64,000 bases of DNA from Pilimelia anulata (GTDB lineage: Bacteria; Actinomycetota; Actinomycetes; Mycobacteriales; Micromonosporaceae). The stretch is taken from contig NZ_BMQB01000009.1 in assembly GCF_014647895.1 (NCBI RefSeq), positions 1 to 64,000 of the forward strand. Direction: 5' to 3'. The notes under the pieces are model-generated. The model was given only the letters and a program-made list of their open reading frames with translations, was not told where the DNA came from and ran no database searches. Shown in pieces: positions 8,801-16,891 of this stretch (within the stretch, counting starts at the first letter, position 1; every line of letters starts with the position of its first letter). The position numbers and the translations under genes are program-made.

Positions 8801-9943
8801 GCGCTGCCGGCCCCGCCGGTTCGCCCGGCGGCCGGGCGGGTGGCGCCGCGCGACGCGGTCGAGGCGCGGGTGGCGGCGGTCTGGGAGCGGGTGCTGGACG
8901 TGCGACCGGTGGGCGTCCGGGACGCGTTCTTCGACCTGGGCGGGCACTCGCTGCTGGTCCTGCGGCTGATGGCGGCGATCGAGGCGGAGTTCGGGGTGGG
9001 GCTGCCGCTGTCGGCGATCTTCCGCGGCGCCACGGTGGAGAGCTTCGCCCGGCTGCTGCGCGACCCGTACCCCGACGACCTCCTCGGCGACGCCGACCCG
9101 GCGGGGGCCGGCGCGCGCGACGGCATCCCCACGACCGCCCGCCCGGCCGGGGTCGACGGGGGTTCCGCGGGGCTGGTGCGGCTGCGGGGCGGGGTCGGGC
9201 CGGCGGTGTTCTTCGCGCACGCCGCGGGCGACGACGTCACCTGCTACGCCGCGTGCGCCGCGGCGCTGCGGGCGGACCGGCCGGCGTACGCGCTGGTCCC
9301 GCCGCCCGGCGTCGCGTACCCGACCCTCGCGGCGCGGGCCGCCGCCCACGCGGCGCTGATCCGGCGGGCGCAGCCGGACGGGCCGTACGCGGTCGTCGGG
9401 TGGAGCCACGGCGGGGCCCACGCGCACGCGGCGGCGGCAGCCCTGGAGCGCGGCGGCGCCCGGACGCGGCTGGTCCTGCTGGACGCGCAGCCGCCGGAGC
9501 GGATCCGGGCCGACGGCCCGCCGACCCGCGCGGCGGTGGTGGCCCTGCTCGCCGCGCACCTGGCGGGCGGCCCGCCGCCGGACCCCGGCCCGGCGGGGAG
9601 CGACGCCGCGGCCGACATCGCGTACCTGGCCGGGCTCGCGGGCGTCGACCCCGGCCGGATGGCCGCGGTGGTGGCGGGCTGGACGGTGAACCTCGGCCTG
9701 CTGCACGCCCACGCACCGGAGCCGATCGCGGGACCGGTGACGCTGGTCCGGGCGGCGGGGGCCGACCCCGCCCGGTTCGCGGAGTGGGAGCGGCTGACGA
9801 CCGGCGGGCTCACCCGCCACGCGGTCGCCGCGGACCACCACGGGATGCTCCGCCCGCCGCACGCCGGCACGGTGGCGGCGATCATCGACGCCGCCGCCGG
9901 CGCGGTCACGCCCGGCCCGACCGCGGCCGGGAGCGGATCATGA
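5831..9943 (+). CDS. nonribosomal peptide synthetase, C-A-T-TE (terminal module)
   Basis: 1370 residues. The condensation domain has His176-His177-x3-Asp181 in FHHLVWDRAS (Arg instead of the common Gly after Asp). The adenylation domain has VYTSGSTGRPKG, SFDIFGLDLF (Asp701), NAYGPTETT, YRTGD, GRNDDQVKVRGYR and a final Lys in TPTGKLDRRAL. A hand-read ten-residue specificity code is D-I-L-Q-C-G-A-I-Y-K, nearest in my memory to glycine-type codes (DILQLGLIWK), but this is tentative. The T domain has Ser1040 in DLGGHSLL. The type I thioesterase has Ser1192 in GWSHGG and His1336/1337 near the end. It would condense an amino acid with the upstream polyketide and release the product. ATG overlaps the monooxygenase stop by 8 bases and its TGA overlaps the next ATG. 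Confidence 0.93.
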   Translation: MTDLSARLGTLTPAQRALLDARLAGRAPGPAAPIPRRPDRDRGRLTLDQERLWLIHRLDPADPAYHVFSCSRLRGRLDRAALGRAARAVAARHEVLRSTFPAGPDARPVQVVHPDAAVDVRLVDLTGEPAAGREEAMRRAVDAEIRRPFDLATDRPLRLALVALGDAEHVLVGTFHHLVWDRASMGIFSAELAGFYGAYAGGPAHSPPGLPIQYADYAAWQPGWIEREVRRRHLPYWRDKLAGAPRTLDLPTDHPRPAVRRARGSRHEFRMSAELTAAVRGYARAANVTLNVALLAAWAYLLHRLAGTDDVVVGTTSSTRTRPGTEALIGYFLTMLPLRIAVPAAGSFADLVRSTRATMLGALDHHDTPLGLLLDELGGDRDPSRHPLYQVGFILVDFRHERPAPLPGLDVEPLRFDNGTVKDDLCLGVFDDKQTGDRLWGMIEYNSDLFAAGTVARLWRQLEHLLAAAVADPDRPLADLPLLSPADRAHLLAAGTAPPPATRPVTESVRERAAADPSALAVVAGDGRRTYGELLGRAAAVAAGLRARGVGADDVVAVCADRVADLPADLLGVLLAGAAYLPLDPALPAARLAAMVDRSGAVLALAPPERASLLAGSAAPVLDPAAVLADRPAAAAARTAAAATPRPDGRAFVVYTSGSTGRPKGVEVTHRGLAAVVAAMGDRLALTAADRVASVASISFDIFGLDLFGALTAGAALVLVDPAVAADARRLGPALDDAGATVLQSTPATTRLLLDAGWRNPRGIRLCSGGEALPAGQAAALTALPGPLCNAYGPTETTIYSTADRVAPGGPVTIGGPLPGSRAYVLDARLRPVPVGVPGELYLGGAGLARGYRGDPAGTAARFVADHLGGAPGARLYRTGDVVRWRDDGRLVFVGRNDDQVKVRGYRVEPAEVEAALDRHPAVRRSVVTVREDRPGDRRLVAHLVCAGAPPADADLRAHLRATLPAYLVPAAFVPIDAVPLTPTGKLDRRALPAPPVRPAAGRVAPRDAVEARVAAVWERVLDVRPVGVRDAFFDLGGHSLLVLRLMAAIEAEFGVGLPLSAIFRGATVESFARLLRDPYPDDLLGDADPAGAGARDGIPTTARPAGVDGGSAGLVRLRGGVGPAVFFAHAAGDDVTCYAACAAALRADRPAYALVPPPGVAYPTLAARAAAHAALIRRAQPDGPYAVVGWSHGGAHAHAAAAALERGGARTRLVLLDAQPPERIRADGPPTRAAVVALLAAHLAGGPPPDPGPAGSDAAADIAYLAGLAGVDPGRMAAVVAGWTVNLGLLHAHAPEPIAGPVTLVRAAGADPARFAEWERLTTGGLTRHAVAADHHGMLRPPHAGTVAAIIDAAAGAVTPGPTAAGSGS

Positions 9944-11853
9944 CCGGGGCGCCCACCGCCGGCCCGGCCGGCACGCCCACCCCCGACCCGAAGCGGGCCG
10001 GCCCGCCACCCGTCACCGCCCGCAGCACCGCCGAGGTCACACCGCCCACTCCGGACAGAGTCGCGCCACCCGCTCCGGACGGAGCCGCGCCGCGCACGCC
10101 GGACGCGACGGCGCCCTCGCCCCCGGACCTGCTGGCCGCCGTGGCCCGCCACGCGGTCCGGCGGCCGGCCGCGGTCGCCGTCCGCGGCCGGGGCGGGGCG
10201 CTCGACTACCGCGGCCTGCACGCCGCCGCGCTCGCGACGGCGGCGGCGCTGCGATCCGCCGGCGTCGACCCCGGCGACCGGGTCGGGCTCTGCCTACCGC
10301 GCGGCCCCGAGCTGGTCGCCGGCCTGCTCGGGGCCGTCGCCGCCGGCCTGGTCGCGGTACCGCTGGACCCGGCGACACCGGCGCTGCCGCGCCGGCTGTG
10401 GGCCGCGGACGTCGACCCCGCCACGATCCTGGTCACGCCCGGTACGGCCGCCGACTGCGCCGACCTCGACGTCCCCCTCACCCACCTGCCGCCCCCGCCC
10501 GGGCCACCCGACGGGGATCCGAGCGGCGGGAGCGCCCCGTCGGACGCGGAGGTGCCGCGGGGCGAACCCGACCCGGCACCGGCCGGGCCGCCCGGGGTGG
10601 ACGCGGGCGGCGCCCGCCGAGGGCAGGCGGCGGTGATCATTCGCTCGGCCGGCGTCGAGGAGGAGCCGCGCGCCGTCGTCGTCACCCGGGCCGACCTGGC
10701 CGGCCCCGCCGCCTGGCTGGCGGCCGCCCTGCCGCCCGGCACCCTCGACCGGGTGCCGCTGGACGCGCCGGTCGACTCGTACCTCGCCCTCACCCAGCTC
10801 GCCGCCGCGCTCACCGCCGGCGGCACCCTGCTCGCCGACGATCCGGCGCCGGAGCCGACCGTCCGGATCGGACCGCCCGGCCGGCACGCCGCCGCCTCGG
10901 CCGACGGGGCGGGGCTGGTCCTGCTCGGCGGCCCGGTGACCGGGCCGGTCCGTCGCGGGCCGGCGCTCCCCGGTACCCCCGCGCCCTGGCTGGCCTGGGG
11001 CGCGACCGAGACCGCCGGCCCCGCCCTGGCCGGGCCGCTGCGCGCCGACGACCCGCAGGCCCTCGGCCCCCCGCGCCCCGGCACGACCGCGTACGCCCTG
11101 GACGCCGCCCTGCGGCCCGTCCCCGCCGGTGCGGTCGGCCGGCTGTACCTCGGCGGCTCCGCCGTCACCCGCGGCTACCTCGGCCAGCCGGCGCTGACCG
11201 CCACCCGGTACCCCGCCGACCCGTACGCCGCGGATCCCGGCGCGCGGATGCTGGCCACCGACGACCTGGTCCGGCGGGGCGCCGACGGCGTCCTGCGCTG
11301 GGTCGGCCGGCTCGACCAGTGCCCCGGCGTACCGGACCGGCCGCGCCCGCCCGTGGTCGCCGAGGCCGCGCTGCGCCGGCACGGCGACGTCGCCGACGCC
11401 GCGGTCGTCGCCGCCCCCGATGGCCGGCTGGTCGCCGCCGCCGTCGCCCGCACCGGCGCCGCCCCGACCGTGGCGGGGCTGCGGGTGCACCTGGCCGCGA
11501 CCGTACCGGCGCCGCTGGTCCCCGACGCGCTCGCGCTGCTGCCCGACCTGCCCCGCCTGCCGACCGGCCGGCCGCACCCGCGGGCGATCCTCGGCGCCGT
11601 CGCCCGCGCGGGCTCGGCCGCGCCGGGCCTGACCGACGCCGAACGCCGGGTGGCCGGCGCGTGGGTGTCGGTGCTGGGTCACCCGGCGGACCCGGGCTGC
11701 AACTTCTTCGACGCCGGCGGCACCTCGATGGGGCTGATCCGGCTGAGCGCGGTGCTGGCGCGGGAGTTCCACCGGCCGGTGGACGTGATCGACCTGTTCC
11801 GGCTGCCGACGATCCGGGCGATGGCCGCGCACCTGACCGGCGCCGACCGGTAG
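9940..11853 (+). CDS. adenylation-thiolation didomain with eroded adenylation motifs
   Basis: 637 residues. The fold is that of an NRPS adenylation domain (DYRGLHAAALATAAAL, LVAVPLDPATPALP, VGRLYLGGSAVTRGYLGQP) followed by an intact carrier with Ser596 in FDAGGTSMGL. Nearly every catalytic core motif is changed. The phosphate-binding loop near residue 232 reads RSAGVEEEPRAVVVTR (normally TSGSTGxPKG). A5 is WGATE instead of YGPTE. A7 reads ATDDL rather than YRTGD, the A8 hinge is lost, and the A10 lysine is Arg in PTGRPHPRAI. The frame is open with high GC3, so it is a maintained protein, not a pseudogene. Either the domain is a scaffold and the carrier is loaded in trans, or it has altered chemistry. 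Overlaps the TE-containing NRPS by 4 bases (ATGA). The N-terminal 60 residues are Pro/Thr-rich linker. Confidence 0.85.
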   Translation: MTGAPTAGPAGTPTPDPKRAGPPPVTARSTAEVTPPTPDRVAPPAPDGAAPRTPDATAPSPPDLLAAVARHAVRRPAAVAVRGRGGALDYRGLHAAALATAAALRSAGVDPGDRVGLCLPRGPELVAGLLGAVAAGLVAVPLDPATPALPRRLWAADVDPATILVTPGTAADCADLDVPLTHLPPPPGPPDGDPSGGSAPSDAEVPRGEPDPAPAGPPGVDAGGARRGQAAVIIRSAGVEEEPRAVVVTRADLAGPAAWLAAALPPGTLDRVPLDAPVDSYLALTQLAAALTAGGTLLADDPAPEPTVRIGPPGRHAAASADGAGLVLLGGPVTGPVRRGPALPGTPAPWLAWGATETAGPALAGPLRADDPQALGPPRPGTTAYALDAALRPVPAGAVGRLYLGGSAVTRGYLGQPALTATRYPADPYAADPGARMLATDDLVRRGADGVLRWVGRLDQCPGVPDRPRPPVVAEAALRRHGDVADAAVVAAPDGRLVAAAVARTGAAPTVAGLRVHLAATVPAPLVPDALALLPDLPRLPTGRPHPRAILGAVARAGSAAPGLTDAERRVAGAWVSVLGHPADPGCNFFDAGGTSMGLIRLSAVLAREFHRPVDVIDLFRLPTIRAMAAHLTGADR

Positions 11854-11926
11854 CGGGCGGGCGGCGCGGATCGTAGGCTGGCCCGGCGCACCCACCCGCC
11901 CGGCCAGCCGACCCGTGGGAGCCACC

Positions 11927-12601
11927 GTGAGCCACCCCCTGCCCACCACCCGCCCCGCCACCATTGCCCGAGTCGCCGCCGCTGCCCGAGTCGCCGCCGT
12001 CGGCCGAGTCGCCGGCGGCCGAGCGGTGGCCGCCGCGCTGGCGACCGCCGTCCTCGCCACGCCCGCCGCCGCCGCGGCAGCGGTCGCCGCGCCGGGAGCG
12101 CCGGCCGGCGGCCGGAGTGCCTTCGCCCTGACCAGTGCGGCGTTCGCCGAGGGCGGGACCATCCCCGCCGTGCACGAGTGCACCAGCGCCGGCCCCGACC
12201 CGCGCCGCCGCAACGAGTCCCCGCCGCTGGCCTGGTCCGGCGCACCGGCCGGCGCCGCCGCGTACGCCGTCGTCATGCGCGACCTGGACAACCGCGACCT
12301 GCTGCACTGGGTCCTCTACGACATCCCGGCCGACGCGGCGGCCCTGCCGCAGAACGTCGAGCACGCGTACGAGCCGGCCGTGCCGCGGGGCGCCCGGCAG
12401 GCGTACTACCGGGGCAGCGCGACGCTGTTCGGGTACCAGGGGCCGTGCTCGCCGAACGCCGTGAACACCTACGAGTTCGTCGTCCACGCGGTCGACCGGG
12501 CGGCGCTGCCCGGCCTGTCCCGGGACTCGTCCATCCGGGACGTGGCCGCCGCCGTCACCCGCGCCTCCCTCGGCACGGCCCGCCTGACCGGCGAATCCTG
12601 A
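11927..12601 (+). CDS. secreted PEBP / YbhB-YbcL family protein
   Basis: 224 residues with an Ala-rich signal region, then a phosphatidylethanolamine-binding-protein fold: ESPPLAWSGAP, AYAVVMRDLDN, LLHWVLYDIPA and the C-terminal YEFVVHAVD. Bacterial members (Raf-kinase-inhibitor-like) are of unclear function and may bind phospholipid or small anions. GTG at 11927 has GGGAG 5-9 bases upstream; a GTG 12 bases earlier is possible. It follows the NRPS genes by 73 bases, so it could be co-transcribed. It is convergent with the LysR gene and is probably not part of the pathway. Confidence 0.85.
   Translation: MSHPLPTTRPATIARVAAAARVAAVGRVAGGRAVAAALATAVLATPAAAAAAVAAPGAPAGGRSAFALTSAAFAEGGTIPAVHECTSAGPDPRRRNESPPLAWSGAPAGAAAYAVVMRDLDNRDLLHWVLYDIPADAAALPQNVEHAYEPAVPRGARQAYYRGSATLFGYQGPCSPNAVNTYEFVVHAVDRAALPGLSRDSSIRDVAAAVTRASLGTARLTGES
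11965..12013 (+). repeat. short direct repeat in a signal-peptide coding region
   Basis: The 16-base sequence TGCCCGAGTCGCCGCC occurs at 11965-11980 and 11983-11998 (18-base period), with a third partial copy (GCCGAGTCGCC) at 12003-12013. In frame it encodes ARVAAAARVAAVGRVAG in the export signal of the PEBP gene, so it looks like slippage expansion within the gene. Confidence 0.7.
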
Positions 12602-12687
12602 CTCCGCCGAATCCCCGGCCGAGCCGACCACCGCCGTCCACACCCGCCCGCCGGCCGGCGCGCAAGCCGCCGGCCGTCCGCCGCGGG

Positions 12688-13620
12688 CTACCGGCCGGGT
12701 TGGTTGGCGCGGGTGTGCCGGTCGTGCACGTACGACCGGTACGACGCCCTGGCCAGCCGGGCCAGCGTCGGCAGCTCCCCCGCCAGCCGCCCCTCCCGCG
12801 GGCAGATCAGCAGGTGCCGCATCGACACCGGCTCGCCGATCAGCGGCCGGACCACCACCGGTCCGTCCGAGTAGCAGGCGATCTGGCAGGCGCTGACCGC
12901 GCGGCCGGCGGCGACCAGCTCGCGGATCGTGTCCGACCCCGGCACCGTGTACCGCACCCGCGGGCGGAAGCCGTGCTGCTCGCAGGCGGCGAGGAAGCAC
13001 TCGGGCCAGCCGGCGCCGTCCGACGGGGTCATCGCCCAGTCCCGGTCGGCGAGGTCGGCCAGCGCGACGCTGCCGTGCCGGGCCAGCGGGTCGCCGGCGG
13101 CGAGCGCCACGGCGACCGGCTCGCGGGTGATCGTGACGCAGTGCAGCTCCGGCGTGGGGTGCAGCTCGTAGCCGGGGTAGTCGACGGTGGCGACGAGGTC
13201 GAACCGACCGGCGGCGACGAGGTCGCGCAGCAGCAGCGGCGAGTCCGCCATGGTGAGCCGGACCTCGGCGCCGAGGTGCGCGGTCAGCCGGTCGGCCAGG
13301 CCCAGCGAGACCGAGGACGCCGCGCCGCCGAGCGCGATGACCGGCGCCGGGCCGCGGCCCTGCCGGGCGACCCCGCCGCGCAGCTCGGCCACGCCGTGCA
13401 GGATGCCGCGGGCGCGCAGCAGGACGTAGTCGCCGACCGGCGTGGGGATCATGCCGCGGGCGCCGCGGACGAACAGCGGCGCGCCGATCTCCGCCTCCAG
13501 CCGCTTGAGCCGGGCGGTCAGGGCGGGCTGCGACATGCGCATCGACGCCGCGGCCTTGGTGAGGCTGCCGGTCTCGGCGATCGCGCACACCGTCCGCAGG
13601 TGGCGCAGTTCGAGTTCCAT
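12688..13620 (-). CDS. LysR-family transcriptional regulator
   Basis: 310 residues. N-terminal winged helix MELELRHLRTVCAIAETGSL, recognition helix SQPALTARLKRLEAEIGAPL, then a two-lobed effector-binding domain from about residue 90. ATG at 13620 matches the usual family start (M-E-L-R-x-L); a GTG 9 bases upstream is an alternative. No divergent partner lies immediately upstream (about 500 bases without a gene), so the target is unclear; the neighbouring NRPS and transporter genes are candidates. The effector is unknown. Confidence 0.9.
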   Translation of the reverse strand: MELELRHLRTVCAIAETGSLTKAAASMRMSQPALTARLKRLEAEIGAPLFVRGARGMIPTPVGDYVLLRARGILHGVAELRGGVARQGRGPAPVIALGGAASSVSLGLADRLTAHLGAEVRLTMADSPLLLRDLVAAGRFDLVATVDYPGYELHPTPELHCVTITREPVAVALAAGDPLARHGSVALADLADRDWAMTPSDGAGWPECFLAACEQHGFRPRVRYTVPGSDTIRELVAAGRAVSACQIACYSDGPVVVRPLIGEPVSMRHLLICPREGRLAGELPTLARLARASYRSYVHDRHTRANQPGR

Positions 13621-13790
13621 CGATGCCACCCTAGGACCCGCCCGTCCACCCCCTCAACAGCCGGCGCCGGACGGTGACCGGATCGCCACCACATCCCGCC
13701 GCCCCGCACCGGAACGGGCCGAGGGCCGCCTAGCGGCCAAGTACGTCATCGGCCCGCTTCGGGGTACATAACCCCATGATCCACTGGGGA

Positions 13791-13827
13791 GGGCGTCCGC
13801 GCTTCCACCCCGAAAACGCGGACGCCC
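13791..13827. terminator. 11-bp stem hairpin
   Basis: Perfect inverted repeat GGGCGTCCGCG (13791-13801) / CGCGGACGCCC (13817-13827) with a 15-base loop and no U-tract. It lies 330 bases past the end of the minus-strand transporter operon and 170 bases upstream of the LysR start, so it could be a back-up terminator or a regulatory structure. Confidence 0.4.
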
Positions 13828-14120
13828 CCGTACCGCGCCCCGGTTCCGGTCCGGCGCGGGGGTCCGTCCGCGCCGGACCGGCCGGCGGGCCGGGCACCGC
13901 TGGGGTGCCGGTCCACCGGGCGGCCGGGAGCCCGCCGATCCGGTCCGAACAGCGATCCGGCCGGCGGACGGACCGCCGGTGGGCAACCGGTGAGCGGATC
14001 GGGGCGCGCGGGTGCGGTCCCGGCCGTGGGGTGCGGTGTCGCGGCCCGCCGGACGGACGTGCTCCGGTCGGCGCGCGCGTTGGCCCGCTCATCGTCGCCG
14101 ATCATCGCCGCCCGGCGGAA

Positions 14121-14147
14121 ATAGACGCTGCCATTCACGACGTCTAT
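14121..14147 (-). terminator. hairpin just after the transporter operon
   Basis: Inverted repeat ATAGACG (14121-14127) / CGTCTAT (14141-14147), 13-base loop, starting 10 bases after the stop of the last operon gene. Read on the minus strand the stem is followed by TTTCC. It is a weak intrinsic-terminator candidate. Confidence 0.4.
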
Positions 14148-14156
14148 CCCTGTCGA

Positions 14157-15605
14157 TCACAGCGGTACCGGCAGCGCGACCGCCAGCAGCAGCGCGGCCA
14201 GCCCGACCGTCAGCGCGAACACCTCCCGCCCGGTGAGGTCCCGCTGCCCGTCGTGCGCCCGGACGCCGGTGAACAGCCCGAAGTACAGCCGCAGCACCGC
14301 GACCGCCTGCACCGCCGCGGCCAGCACCAGCGGGATGGCGTACGCCGGCCGCGCGCCGCGCAGGGTCAGCTCGTCGGCCAGGCCGCCGAGCAGCGGCGGG
14401 CAGCCGGCGACGGCGAGCCCGGCGAGCAGGAAGCCGACGGCGAGCCGGGGCGTGCGGGCGTACGCCCCGCCGTCGCGCAGCCGCAGCGCCCCCCGCCGCC
14501 CGGCGAGCGCGGCGGCCGCCATCAGCGTGGCCGCGCCCCCGACGACCCCGGCCGCGCCCGCGACCAGCGCCGCGCCCGGACCGGCCCCGAACGCCGCGGC
14601 GACGGCCGCGGCCTCGCCGGCCAGCAGGTACGCCAGGGCCCGCCGGGCGTCGTCGGCGACGACCGCGCGCAGCGCCACGGCGACCGCGCCGAGCCCGCCG
14701 CCGACCAGCCACCAGGCCGCGCCCGGCGGCGGGTGCGCGGCGACGAGCAGCAGCCCCGGCAGCGCGCTGGCCAGCCACGCCGCGACCAGCCCCAGCGGCG
14801 CCCGCTGGACCAGCGGCGGCAGCCAGCCGTGGCCGGGCGGCGCCCCGAGCCGCAGCAGTACCGCGGCGGCGAGCAGCCCGCCCCCGACCCCGCCGGGCAC
14901 CAGCACCCCGGCGGCGACCAGCCCCACCGCCAACCACCGACCCACCGCGAACGCGGGCCCACCCGACCCACCGATGCCCGGACCGCCCGCCGGTTCGCCG
15001 ACGCCCGCGGCCGACGAGCCGGCCCGGGCGGCGGCCGGCACCGCCGCGCCAGCGGCCGACGGCCCGGCCGACCGAGCCGCCACGGTCCCCGAGGCAGGTG
15101 GCCGGACCGCGGCCGCGCCGCCGAAGTTCGCCGCCCCACCCCCGGGGAAGCTCCCCGGCAGGCCGGCGGCGACCGGCGGCTGCCCGACCGGCCCGTCCGC
15201 CGGACCGGCGGCGGCGCGGCGCAGGGGCCGCCCGACCAGCCAGGCCGTCGCCGCGAACCCCGCCGCCACCGCCAGCGGCGTGCCCGCCGCCAGCCCGGCC
15301 AGCGTCAGCGCCCCCAGCTCCAACACCCGCCGCAGGACGGCCGGCGGGTGGCTCGACACGGGCGCCAGGCCCACGGCGAGCAGCGTCGCCACCGCCGCCG
15401 CGGTACCGAGCAGCGCGGCCGCCGTACCGCCGGCGAGCCCGGGGGCCACCGGCCGCAGCGGCCACGCGGCCGCCGCCGGGCCGATCGCCGCCGCGGCCGC
15501 CACGACGGCCGCCCGGCGCGCGCCCCGCGGCGGGACGCCGCGCCGGCCGACCAGGGCGGCGCCGGCGAGCAGCGCCCCGGCCGCCAGCCACAGCGGCCCG
15601 CTCAC
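14157..15605 (-). CDS. NuoM/MrpD-like multi-pass membrane subunit of the inorganic-carbon uptake operon
   Basis: 482 residues, almost entirely hydrophobic with roughly a dozen membrane segments, interrupted near residues 150-215 by a Gly/Ala/Pro-rich insert. The C-terminal half resembles proton-conducting antiporter subunits: ADDARRALAYLLAGEAAAV, then TPRLAVGFLLAGLAVAG with CPPLLGG, the counterpart of the LALAGLPPLAGF motif of NuoM/MrpD. The helix that normally carries the H..L.K..LFL charged pair reads ALVAGAAGVVGGAATLMAAA, without His or Lys. It may therefore be structural rather than proton-conducting. GTG at 15605 overlaps the DabB stop by 4 bases; last gene of the operon. Confidence 0.75.
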   Translation of the reverse strand: MSGPLWLAAGALLAGAALVGRRGVPPRGARRAAVVAAAAAIGPAAAAWPLRPVAPGLAGGTAAALLGTAAAVATLLAVGLAPVSSHPPAVLRRVLELGALTLAGLAAGTPLAVAAGFAATAWLVGRPLRRAAAGPADGPVGQPPVAAGLPGSFPGGGAANFGGAAAVRPPASGTVAARSAGPSAAGAAVPAAARAGSSAAGVGEPAGGPGIGGSGGPAFAVGRWLAVGLVAAGVLVPGGVGGGLLAAAVLLRLGAPPGHGWLPPLVQRAPLGLVAAWLASALPGLLLVAAHPPPGAAWWLVGGGLGAVAVALRAVVADDARRALAYLLAGEAAAVAAAFGAGPGAALVAGAAGVVGGAATLMAAAALAGRRGALRLRDGGAYARTPRLAVGFLLAGLAVAGCPPLLGGLADELTLRGARPAYAIPLVLAAAVQAVAVLRLYFGLFTGVRAHDGQRDLTGREVFALTVGLAALLLAVALPVPL

Positions 15606-16891
15606 TCGGCCACCGCCCGCGGGGCCCCCGCCGCGCCGGCCGCCGGCCGCCGGCGGGCCCGGTGCCGCCGGTCGCCCGCGGCGTCCCGACGGCGCAGCGC
15701 CCCCGCGACCGGGTCCCACAGGTCGCGCAGGAGGGCGTCCAGGTGGCCGCGCTCCAGCGCGTGCCGGTACGCCCACCGCCGCACCCCCGCCGGCACCAGC
15801 CGGTCCAGGTACGCCCCGGTCGGCGGCAGCGCCGCCCCGTGCGCCGCCTCGCGGTGCTGGTGGTCGTGCAGCAGGCTGGGCGCGCGCAGCAGTTGGGCGC
15901 TGCGCAGCGCCGCGTGCGCCAGCAGGTGCCAGACGGCCAGCGCGGTCAGGCCGGCGCCGATCTCGGCGACGACGAGGCCGACCTGCGCCATCGCCGCGTA
16001 CGCCAGGCCGGTCTTGGCGTCGGTCTGCACCCGGCCGACCAGGGTGGCGTGGGCGGCGGTGGCGAGTCCGAGCAGGACGGTCGCCGCGCTCACCACCGCC
16101 GCCGGCGGCCAGCCGGCGGTGGCGCGCAGCAGCAGGTACGGGCCGAGGGTGATCGACACCGCGCCGTAGCACAGCGCGCTCGACGGCGTCGGCCCCTCCA
16201 TCGCCCGGGGCAGCCAGCCGCCGAGCGGGACGAGCGCCCCCTTGCCGACCGCCGCCCACAGCAGCCCGAGCCCGACCAGCGCGCTCGCCCCGCCGGGCGG
16301 CGCGAGCCCGCCGGCGGCGGTGAACGCCGTACCGGGCCCGTGGTGCGCCCACAGCAGGACGCCGACCAGGCCGACGTCGCACGCCCGGTACACCGCGAAC
16401 GCGCGCAGCGCGTGCGCCACCGGCTGCCGCCGCTCGTGGAAGAACGCGATCAGCAGGCAGGACGCCAGCCCGGCCAGCTCCCAGCCGACCACGAGGGTGT
16501 CCAGCGAGCCGGCGACGACGACGAGTTGCGCGCCGCCGCCGAACAGCGCCAGCAGCAGGTGGAACCGCAGGTAGCCGGGCTCGGCGTGCAGGTACCGGCG
16601 GGACAGCACCACGACCAGCGTGAGCAGCAGCGGGACCAGGACCGCGAACGGCAGCGCCAGCCCGTCGAGCAGCAGCCGCAGCCGGGCGCCGCTGGGGTAC
16701 CAGGCCAGCGCGGCCGTCACCCGCCCGAACGGCGCCACGGCGAGCGCCACCCCGGTCGACGCGGCGAACGCGCCGGTGACCACGCCGGACACCACCCGCT
16801 CCGACCAGCCCACCCCCAGCCAGGCCGGCAGCGCCAGCCCGGCGAACGCGGCGAACGGCAGCACCGCGAGCGCGACCAGCCCCGCGCTCAC
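15602..16891 (-). CDS. dabB: DabB-like proton-conducting membrane subunit (NuoL family)
   Basis: 429 residues of the NuoL/MrpA-type proton-channel family that pairs with DUF2309 proteins. Visible landmarks are the helix with the functional Glu (VVGWELAGLASCLLIAFFHE), the broken-helix Lys (WAAVGKGALVPLGGWLPRAM followed by EGPTPSSAL), and the DabB-like HLLAHAALRSAQLLRAPSLL. In related complexes proton flow through DabB is thought to energise unidirectional CO2-to-bicarbonate conversion by DabA. It overlaps dabA (GTGA, 16888-16891) and the next membrane gene (15602-15605), which implies coupled translation and a stoichiometric complex. Confidence 0.85.
   Translation of the reverse strand: MSAGLVALAVLPFAAFAGLALPAWLGVGWSERVVSGVVTGAFAASTGVALAVAPFGRVTAALAWYPSGARLRLLLDGLALPFAVLVPLLLTLVVVLSRRYLHAEPGYLRFHLLLALFGGGAQLVVVAGSLDTLVVGWELAGLASCLLIAFFHERRQPVAHALRAFAVYRACDVGLVGVLLWAHHGPGTAFTAAGGLAPPGGASALVGLGLLWAAVGKGALVPLGGWLPRAMEGPTPSSALCYGAVSITLGPYLLLRATAGWPPAAVVSAATVLLGLATAAHATLVGRVQTDAKTGLAYAAMAQVGLVVAEIGAGLTALAVWHLLAHAALRSAQLLRAPSLLHDHQHREAAHGAALPPTGAYLDRLVPAGVRRWAYRHALERGHLDALLRDLWDPVAGALRRRDAAGDRRHRARRRPAAGAAGAPRAVAE

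Larger units (their letters stand above)
13630..14156. other. gene-free stretch between LysR and the carbon-uptake operon
   Basis: About 520 bases in which no frame shows credible codon use or a recognisable protein; the open frames present look like GC-driven artefacts. It should contain the LysR promoter and the 3' end of the minus-strand transporter operon. It holds two inverted repeats listed separately and a small palindrome GGGGTACATAACCCC at 13761-13775 that could be a regulator site. Confidence 0.5.

Noticed and set aside
5474..9862. A 1462-codon open frame on the minus strand opposite the NRPS
   Set aside because: It is a low-complexity Arg/Pro/Gly/Gln translation caused by extreme GC3 on the other strand; no domain is readable and the plus strand carries complete NRPS motifs.
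13746..14138. Several 60-130 codon minus-strand frames upstream of LysR
   Set aside because: Pro/Arg/Ala-rich with no signal, domain or ribosome site; treated as non-coding.
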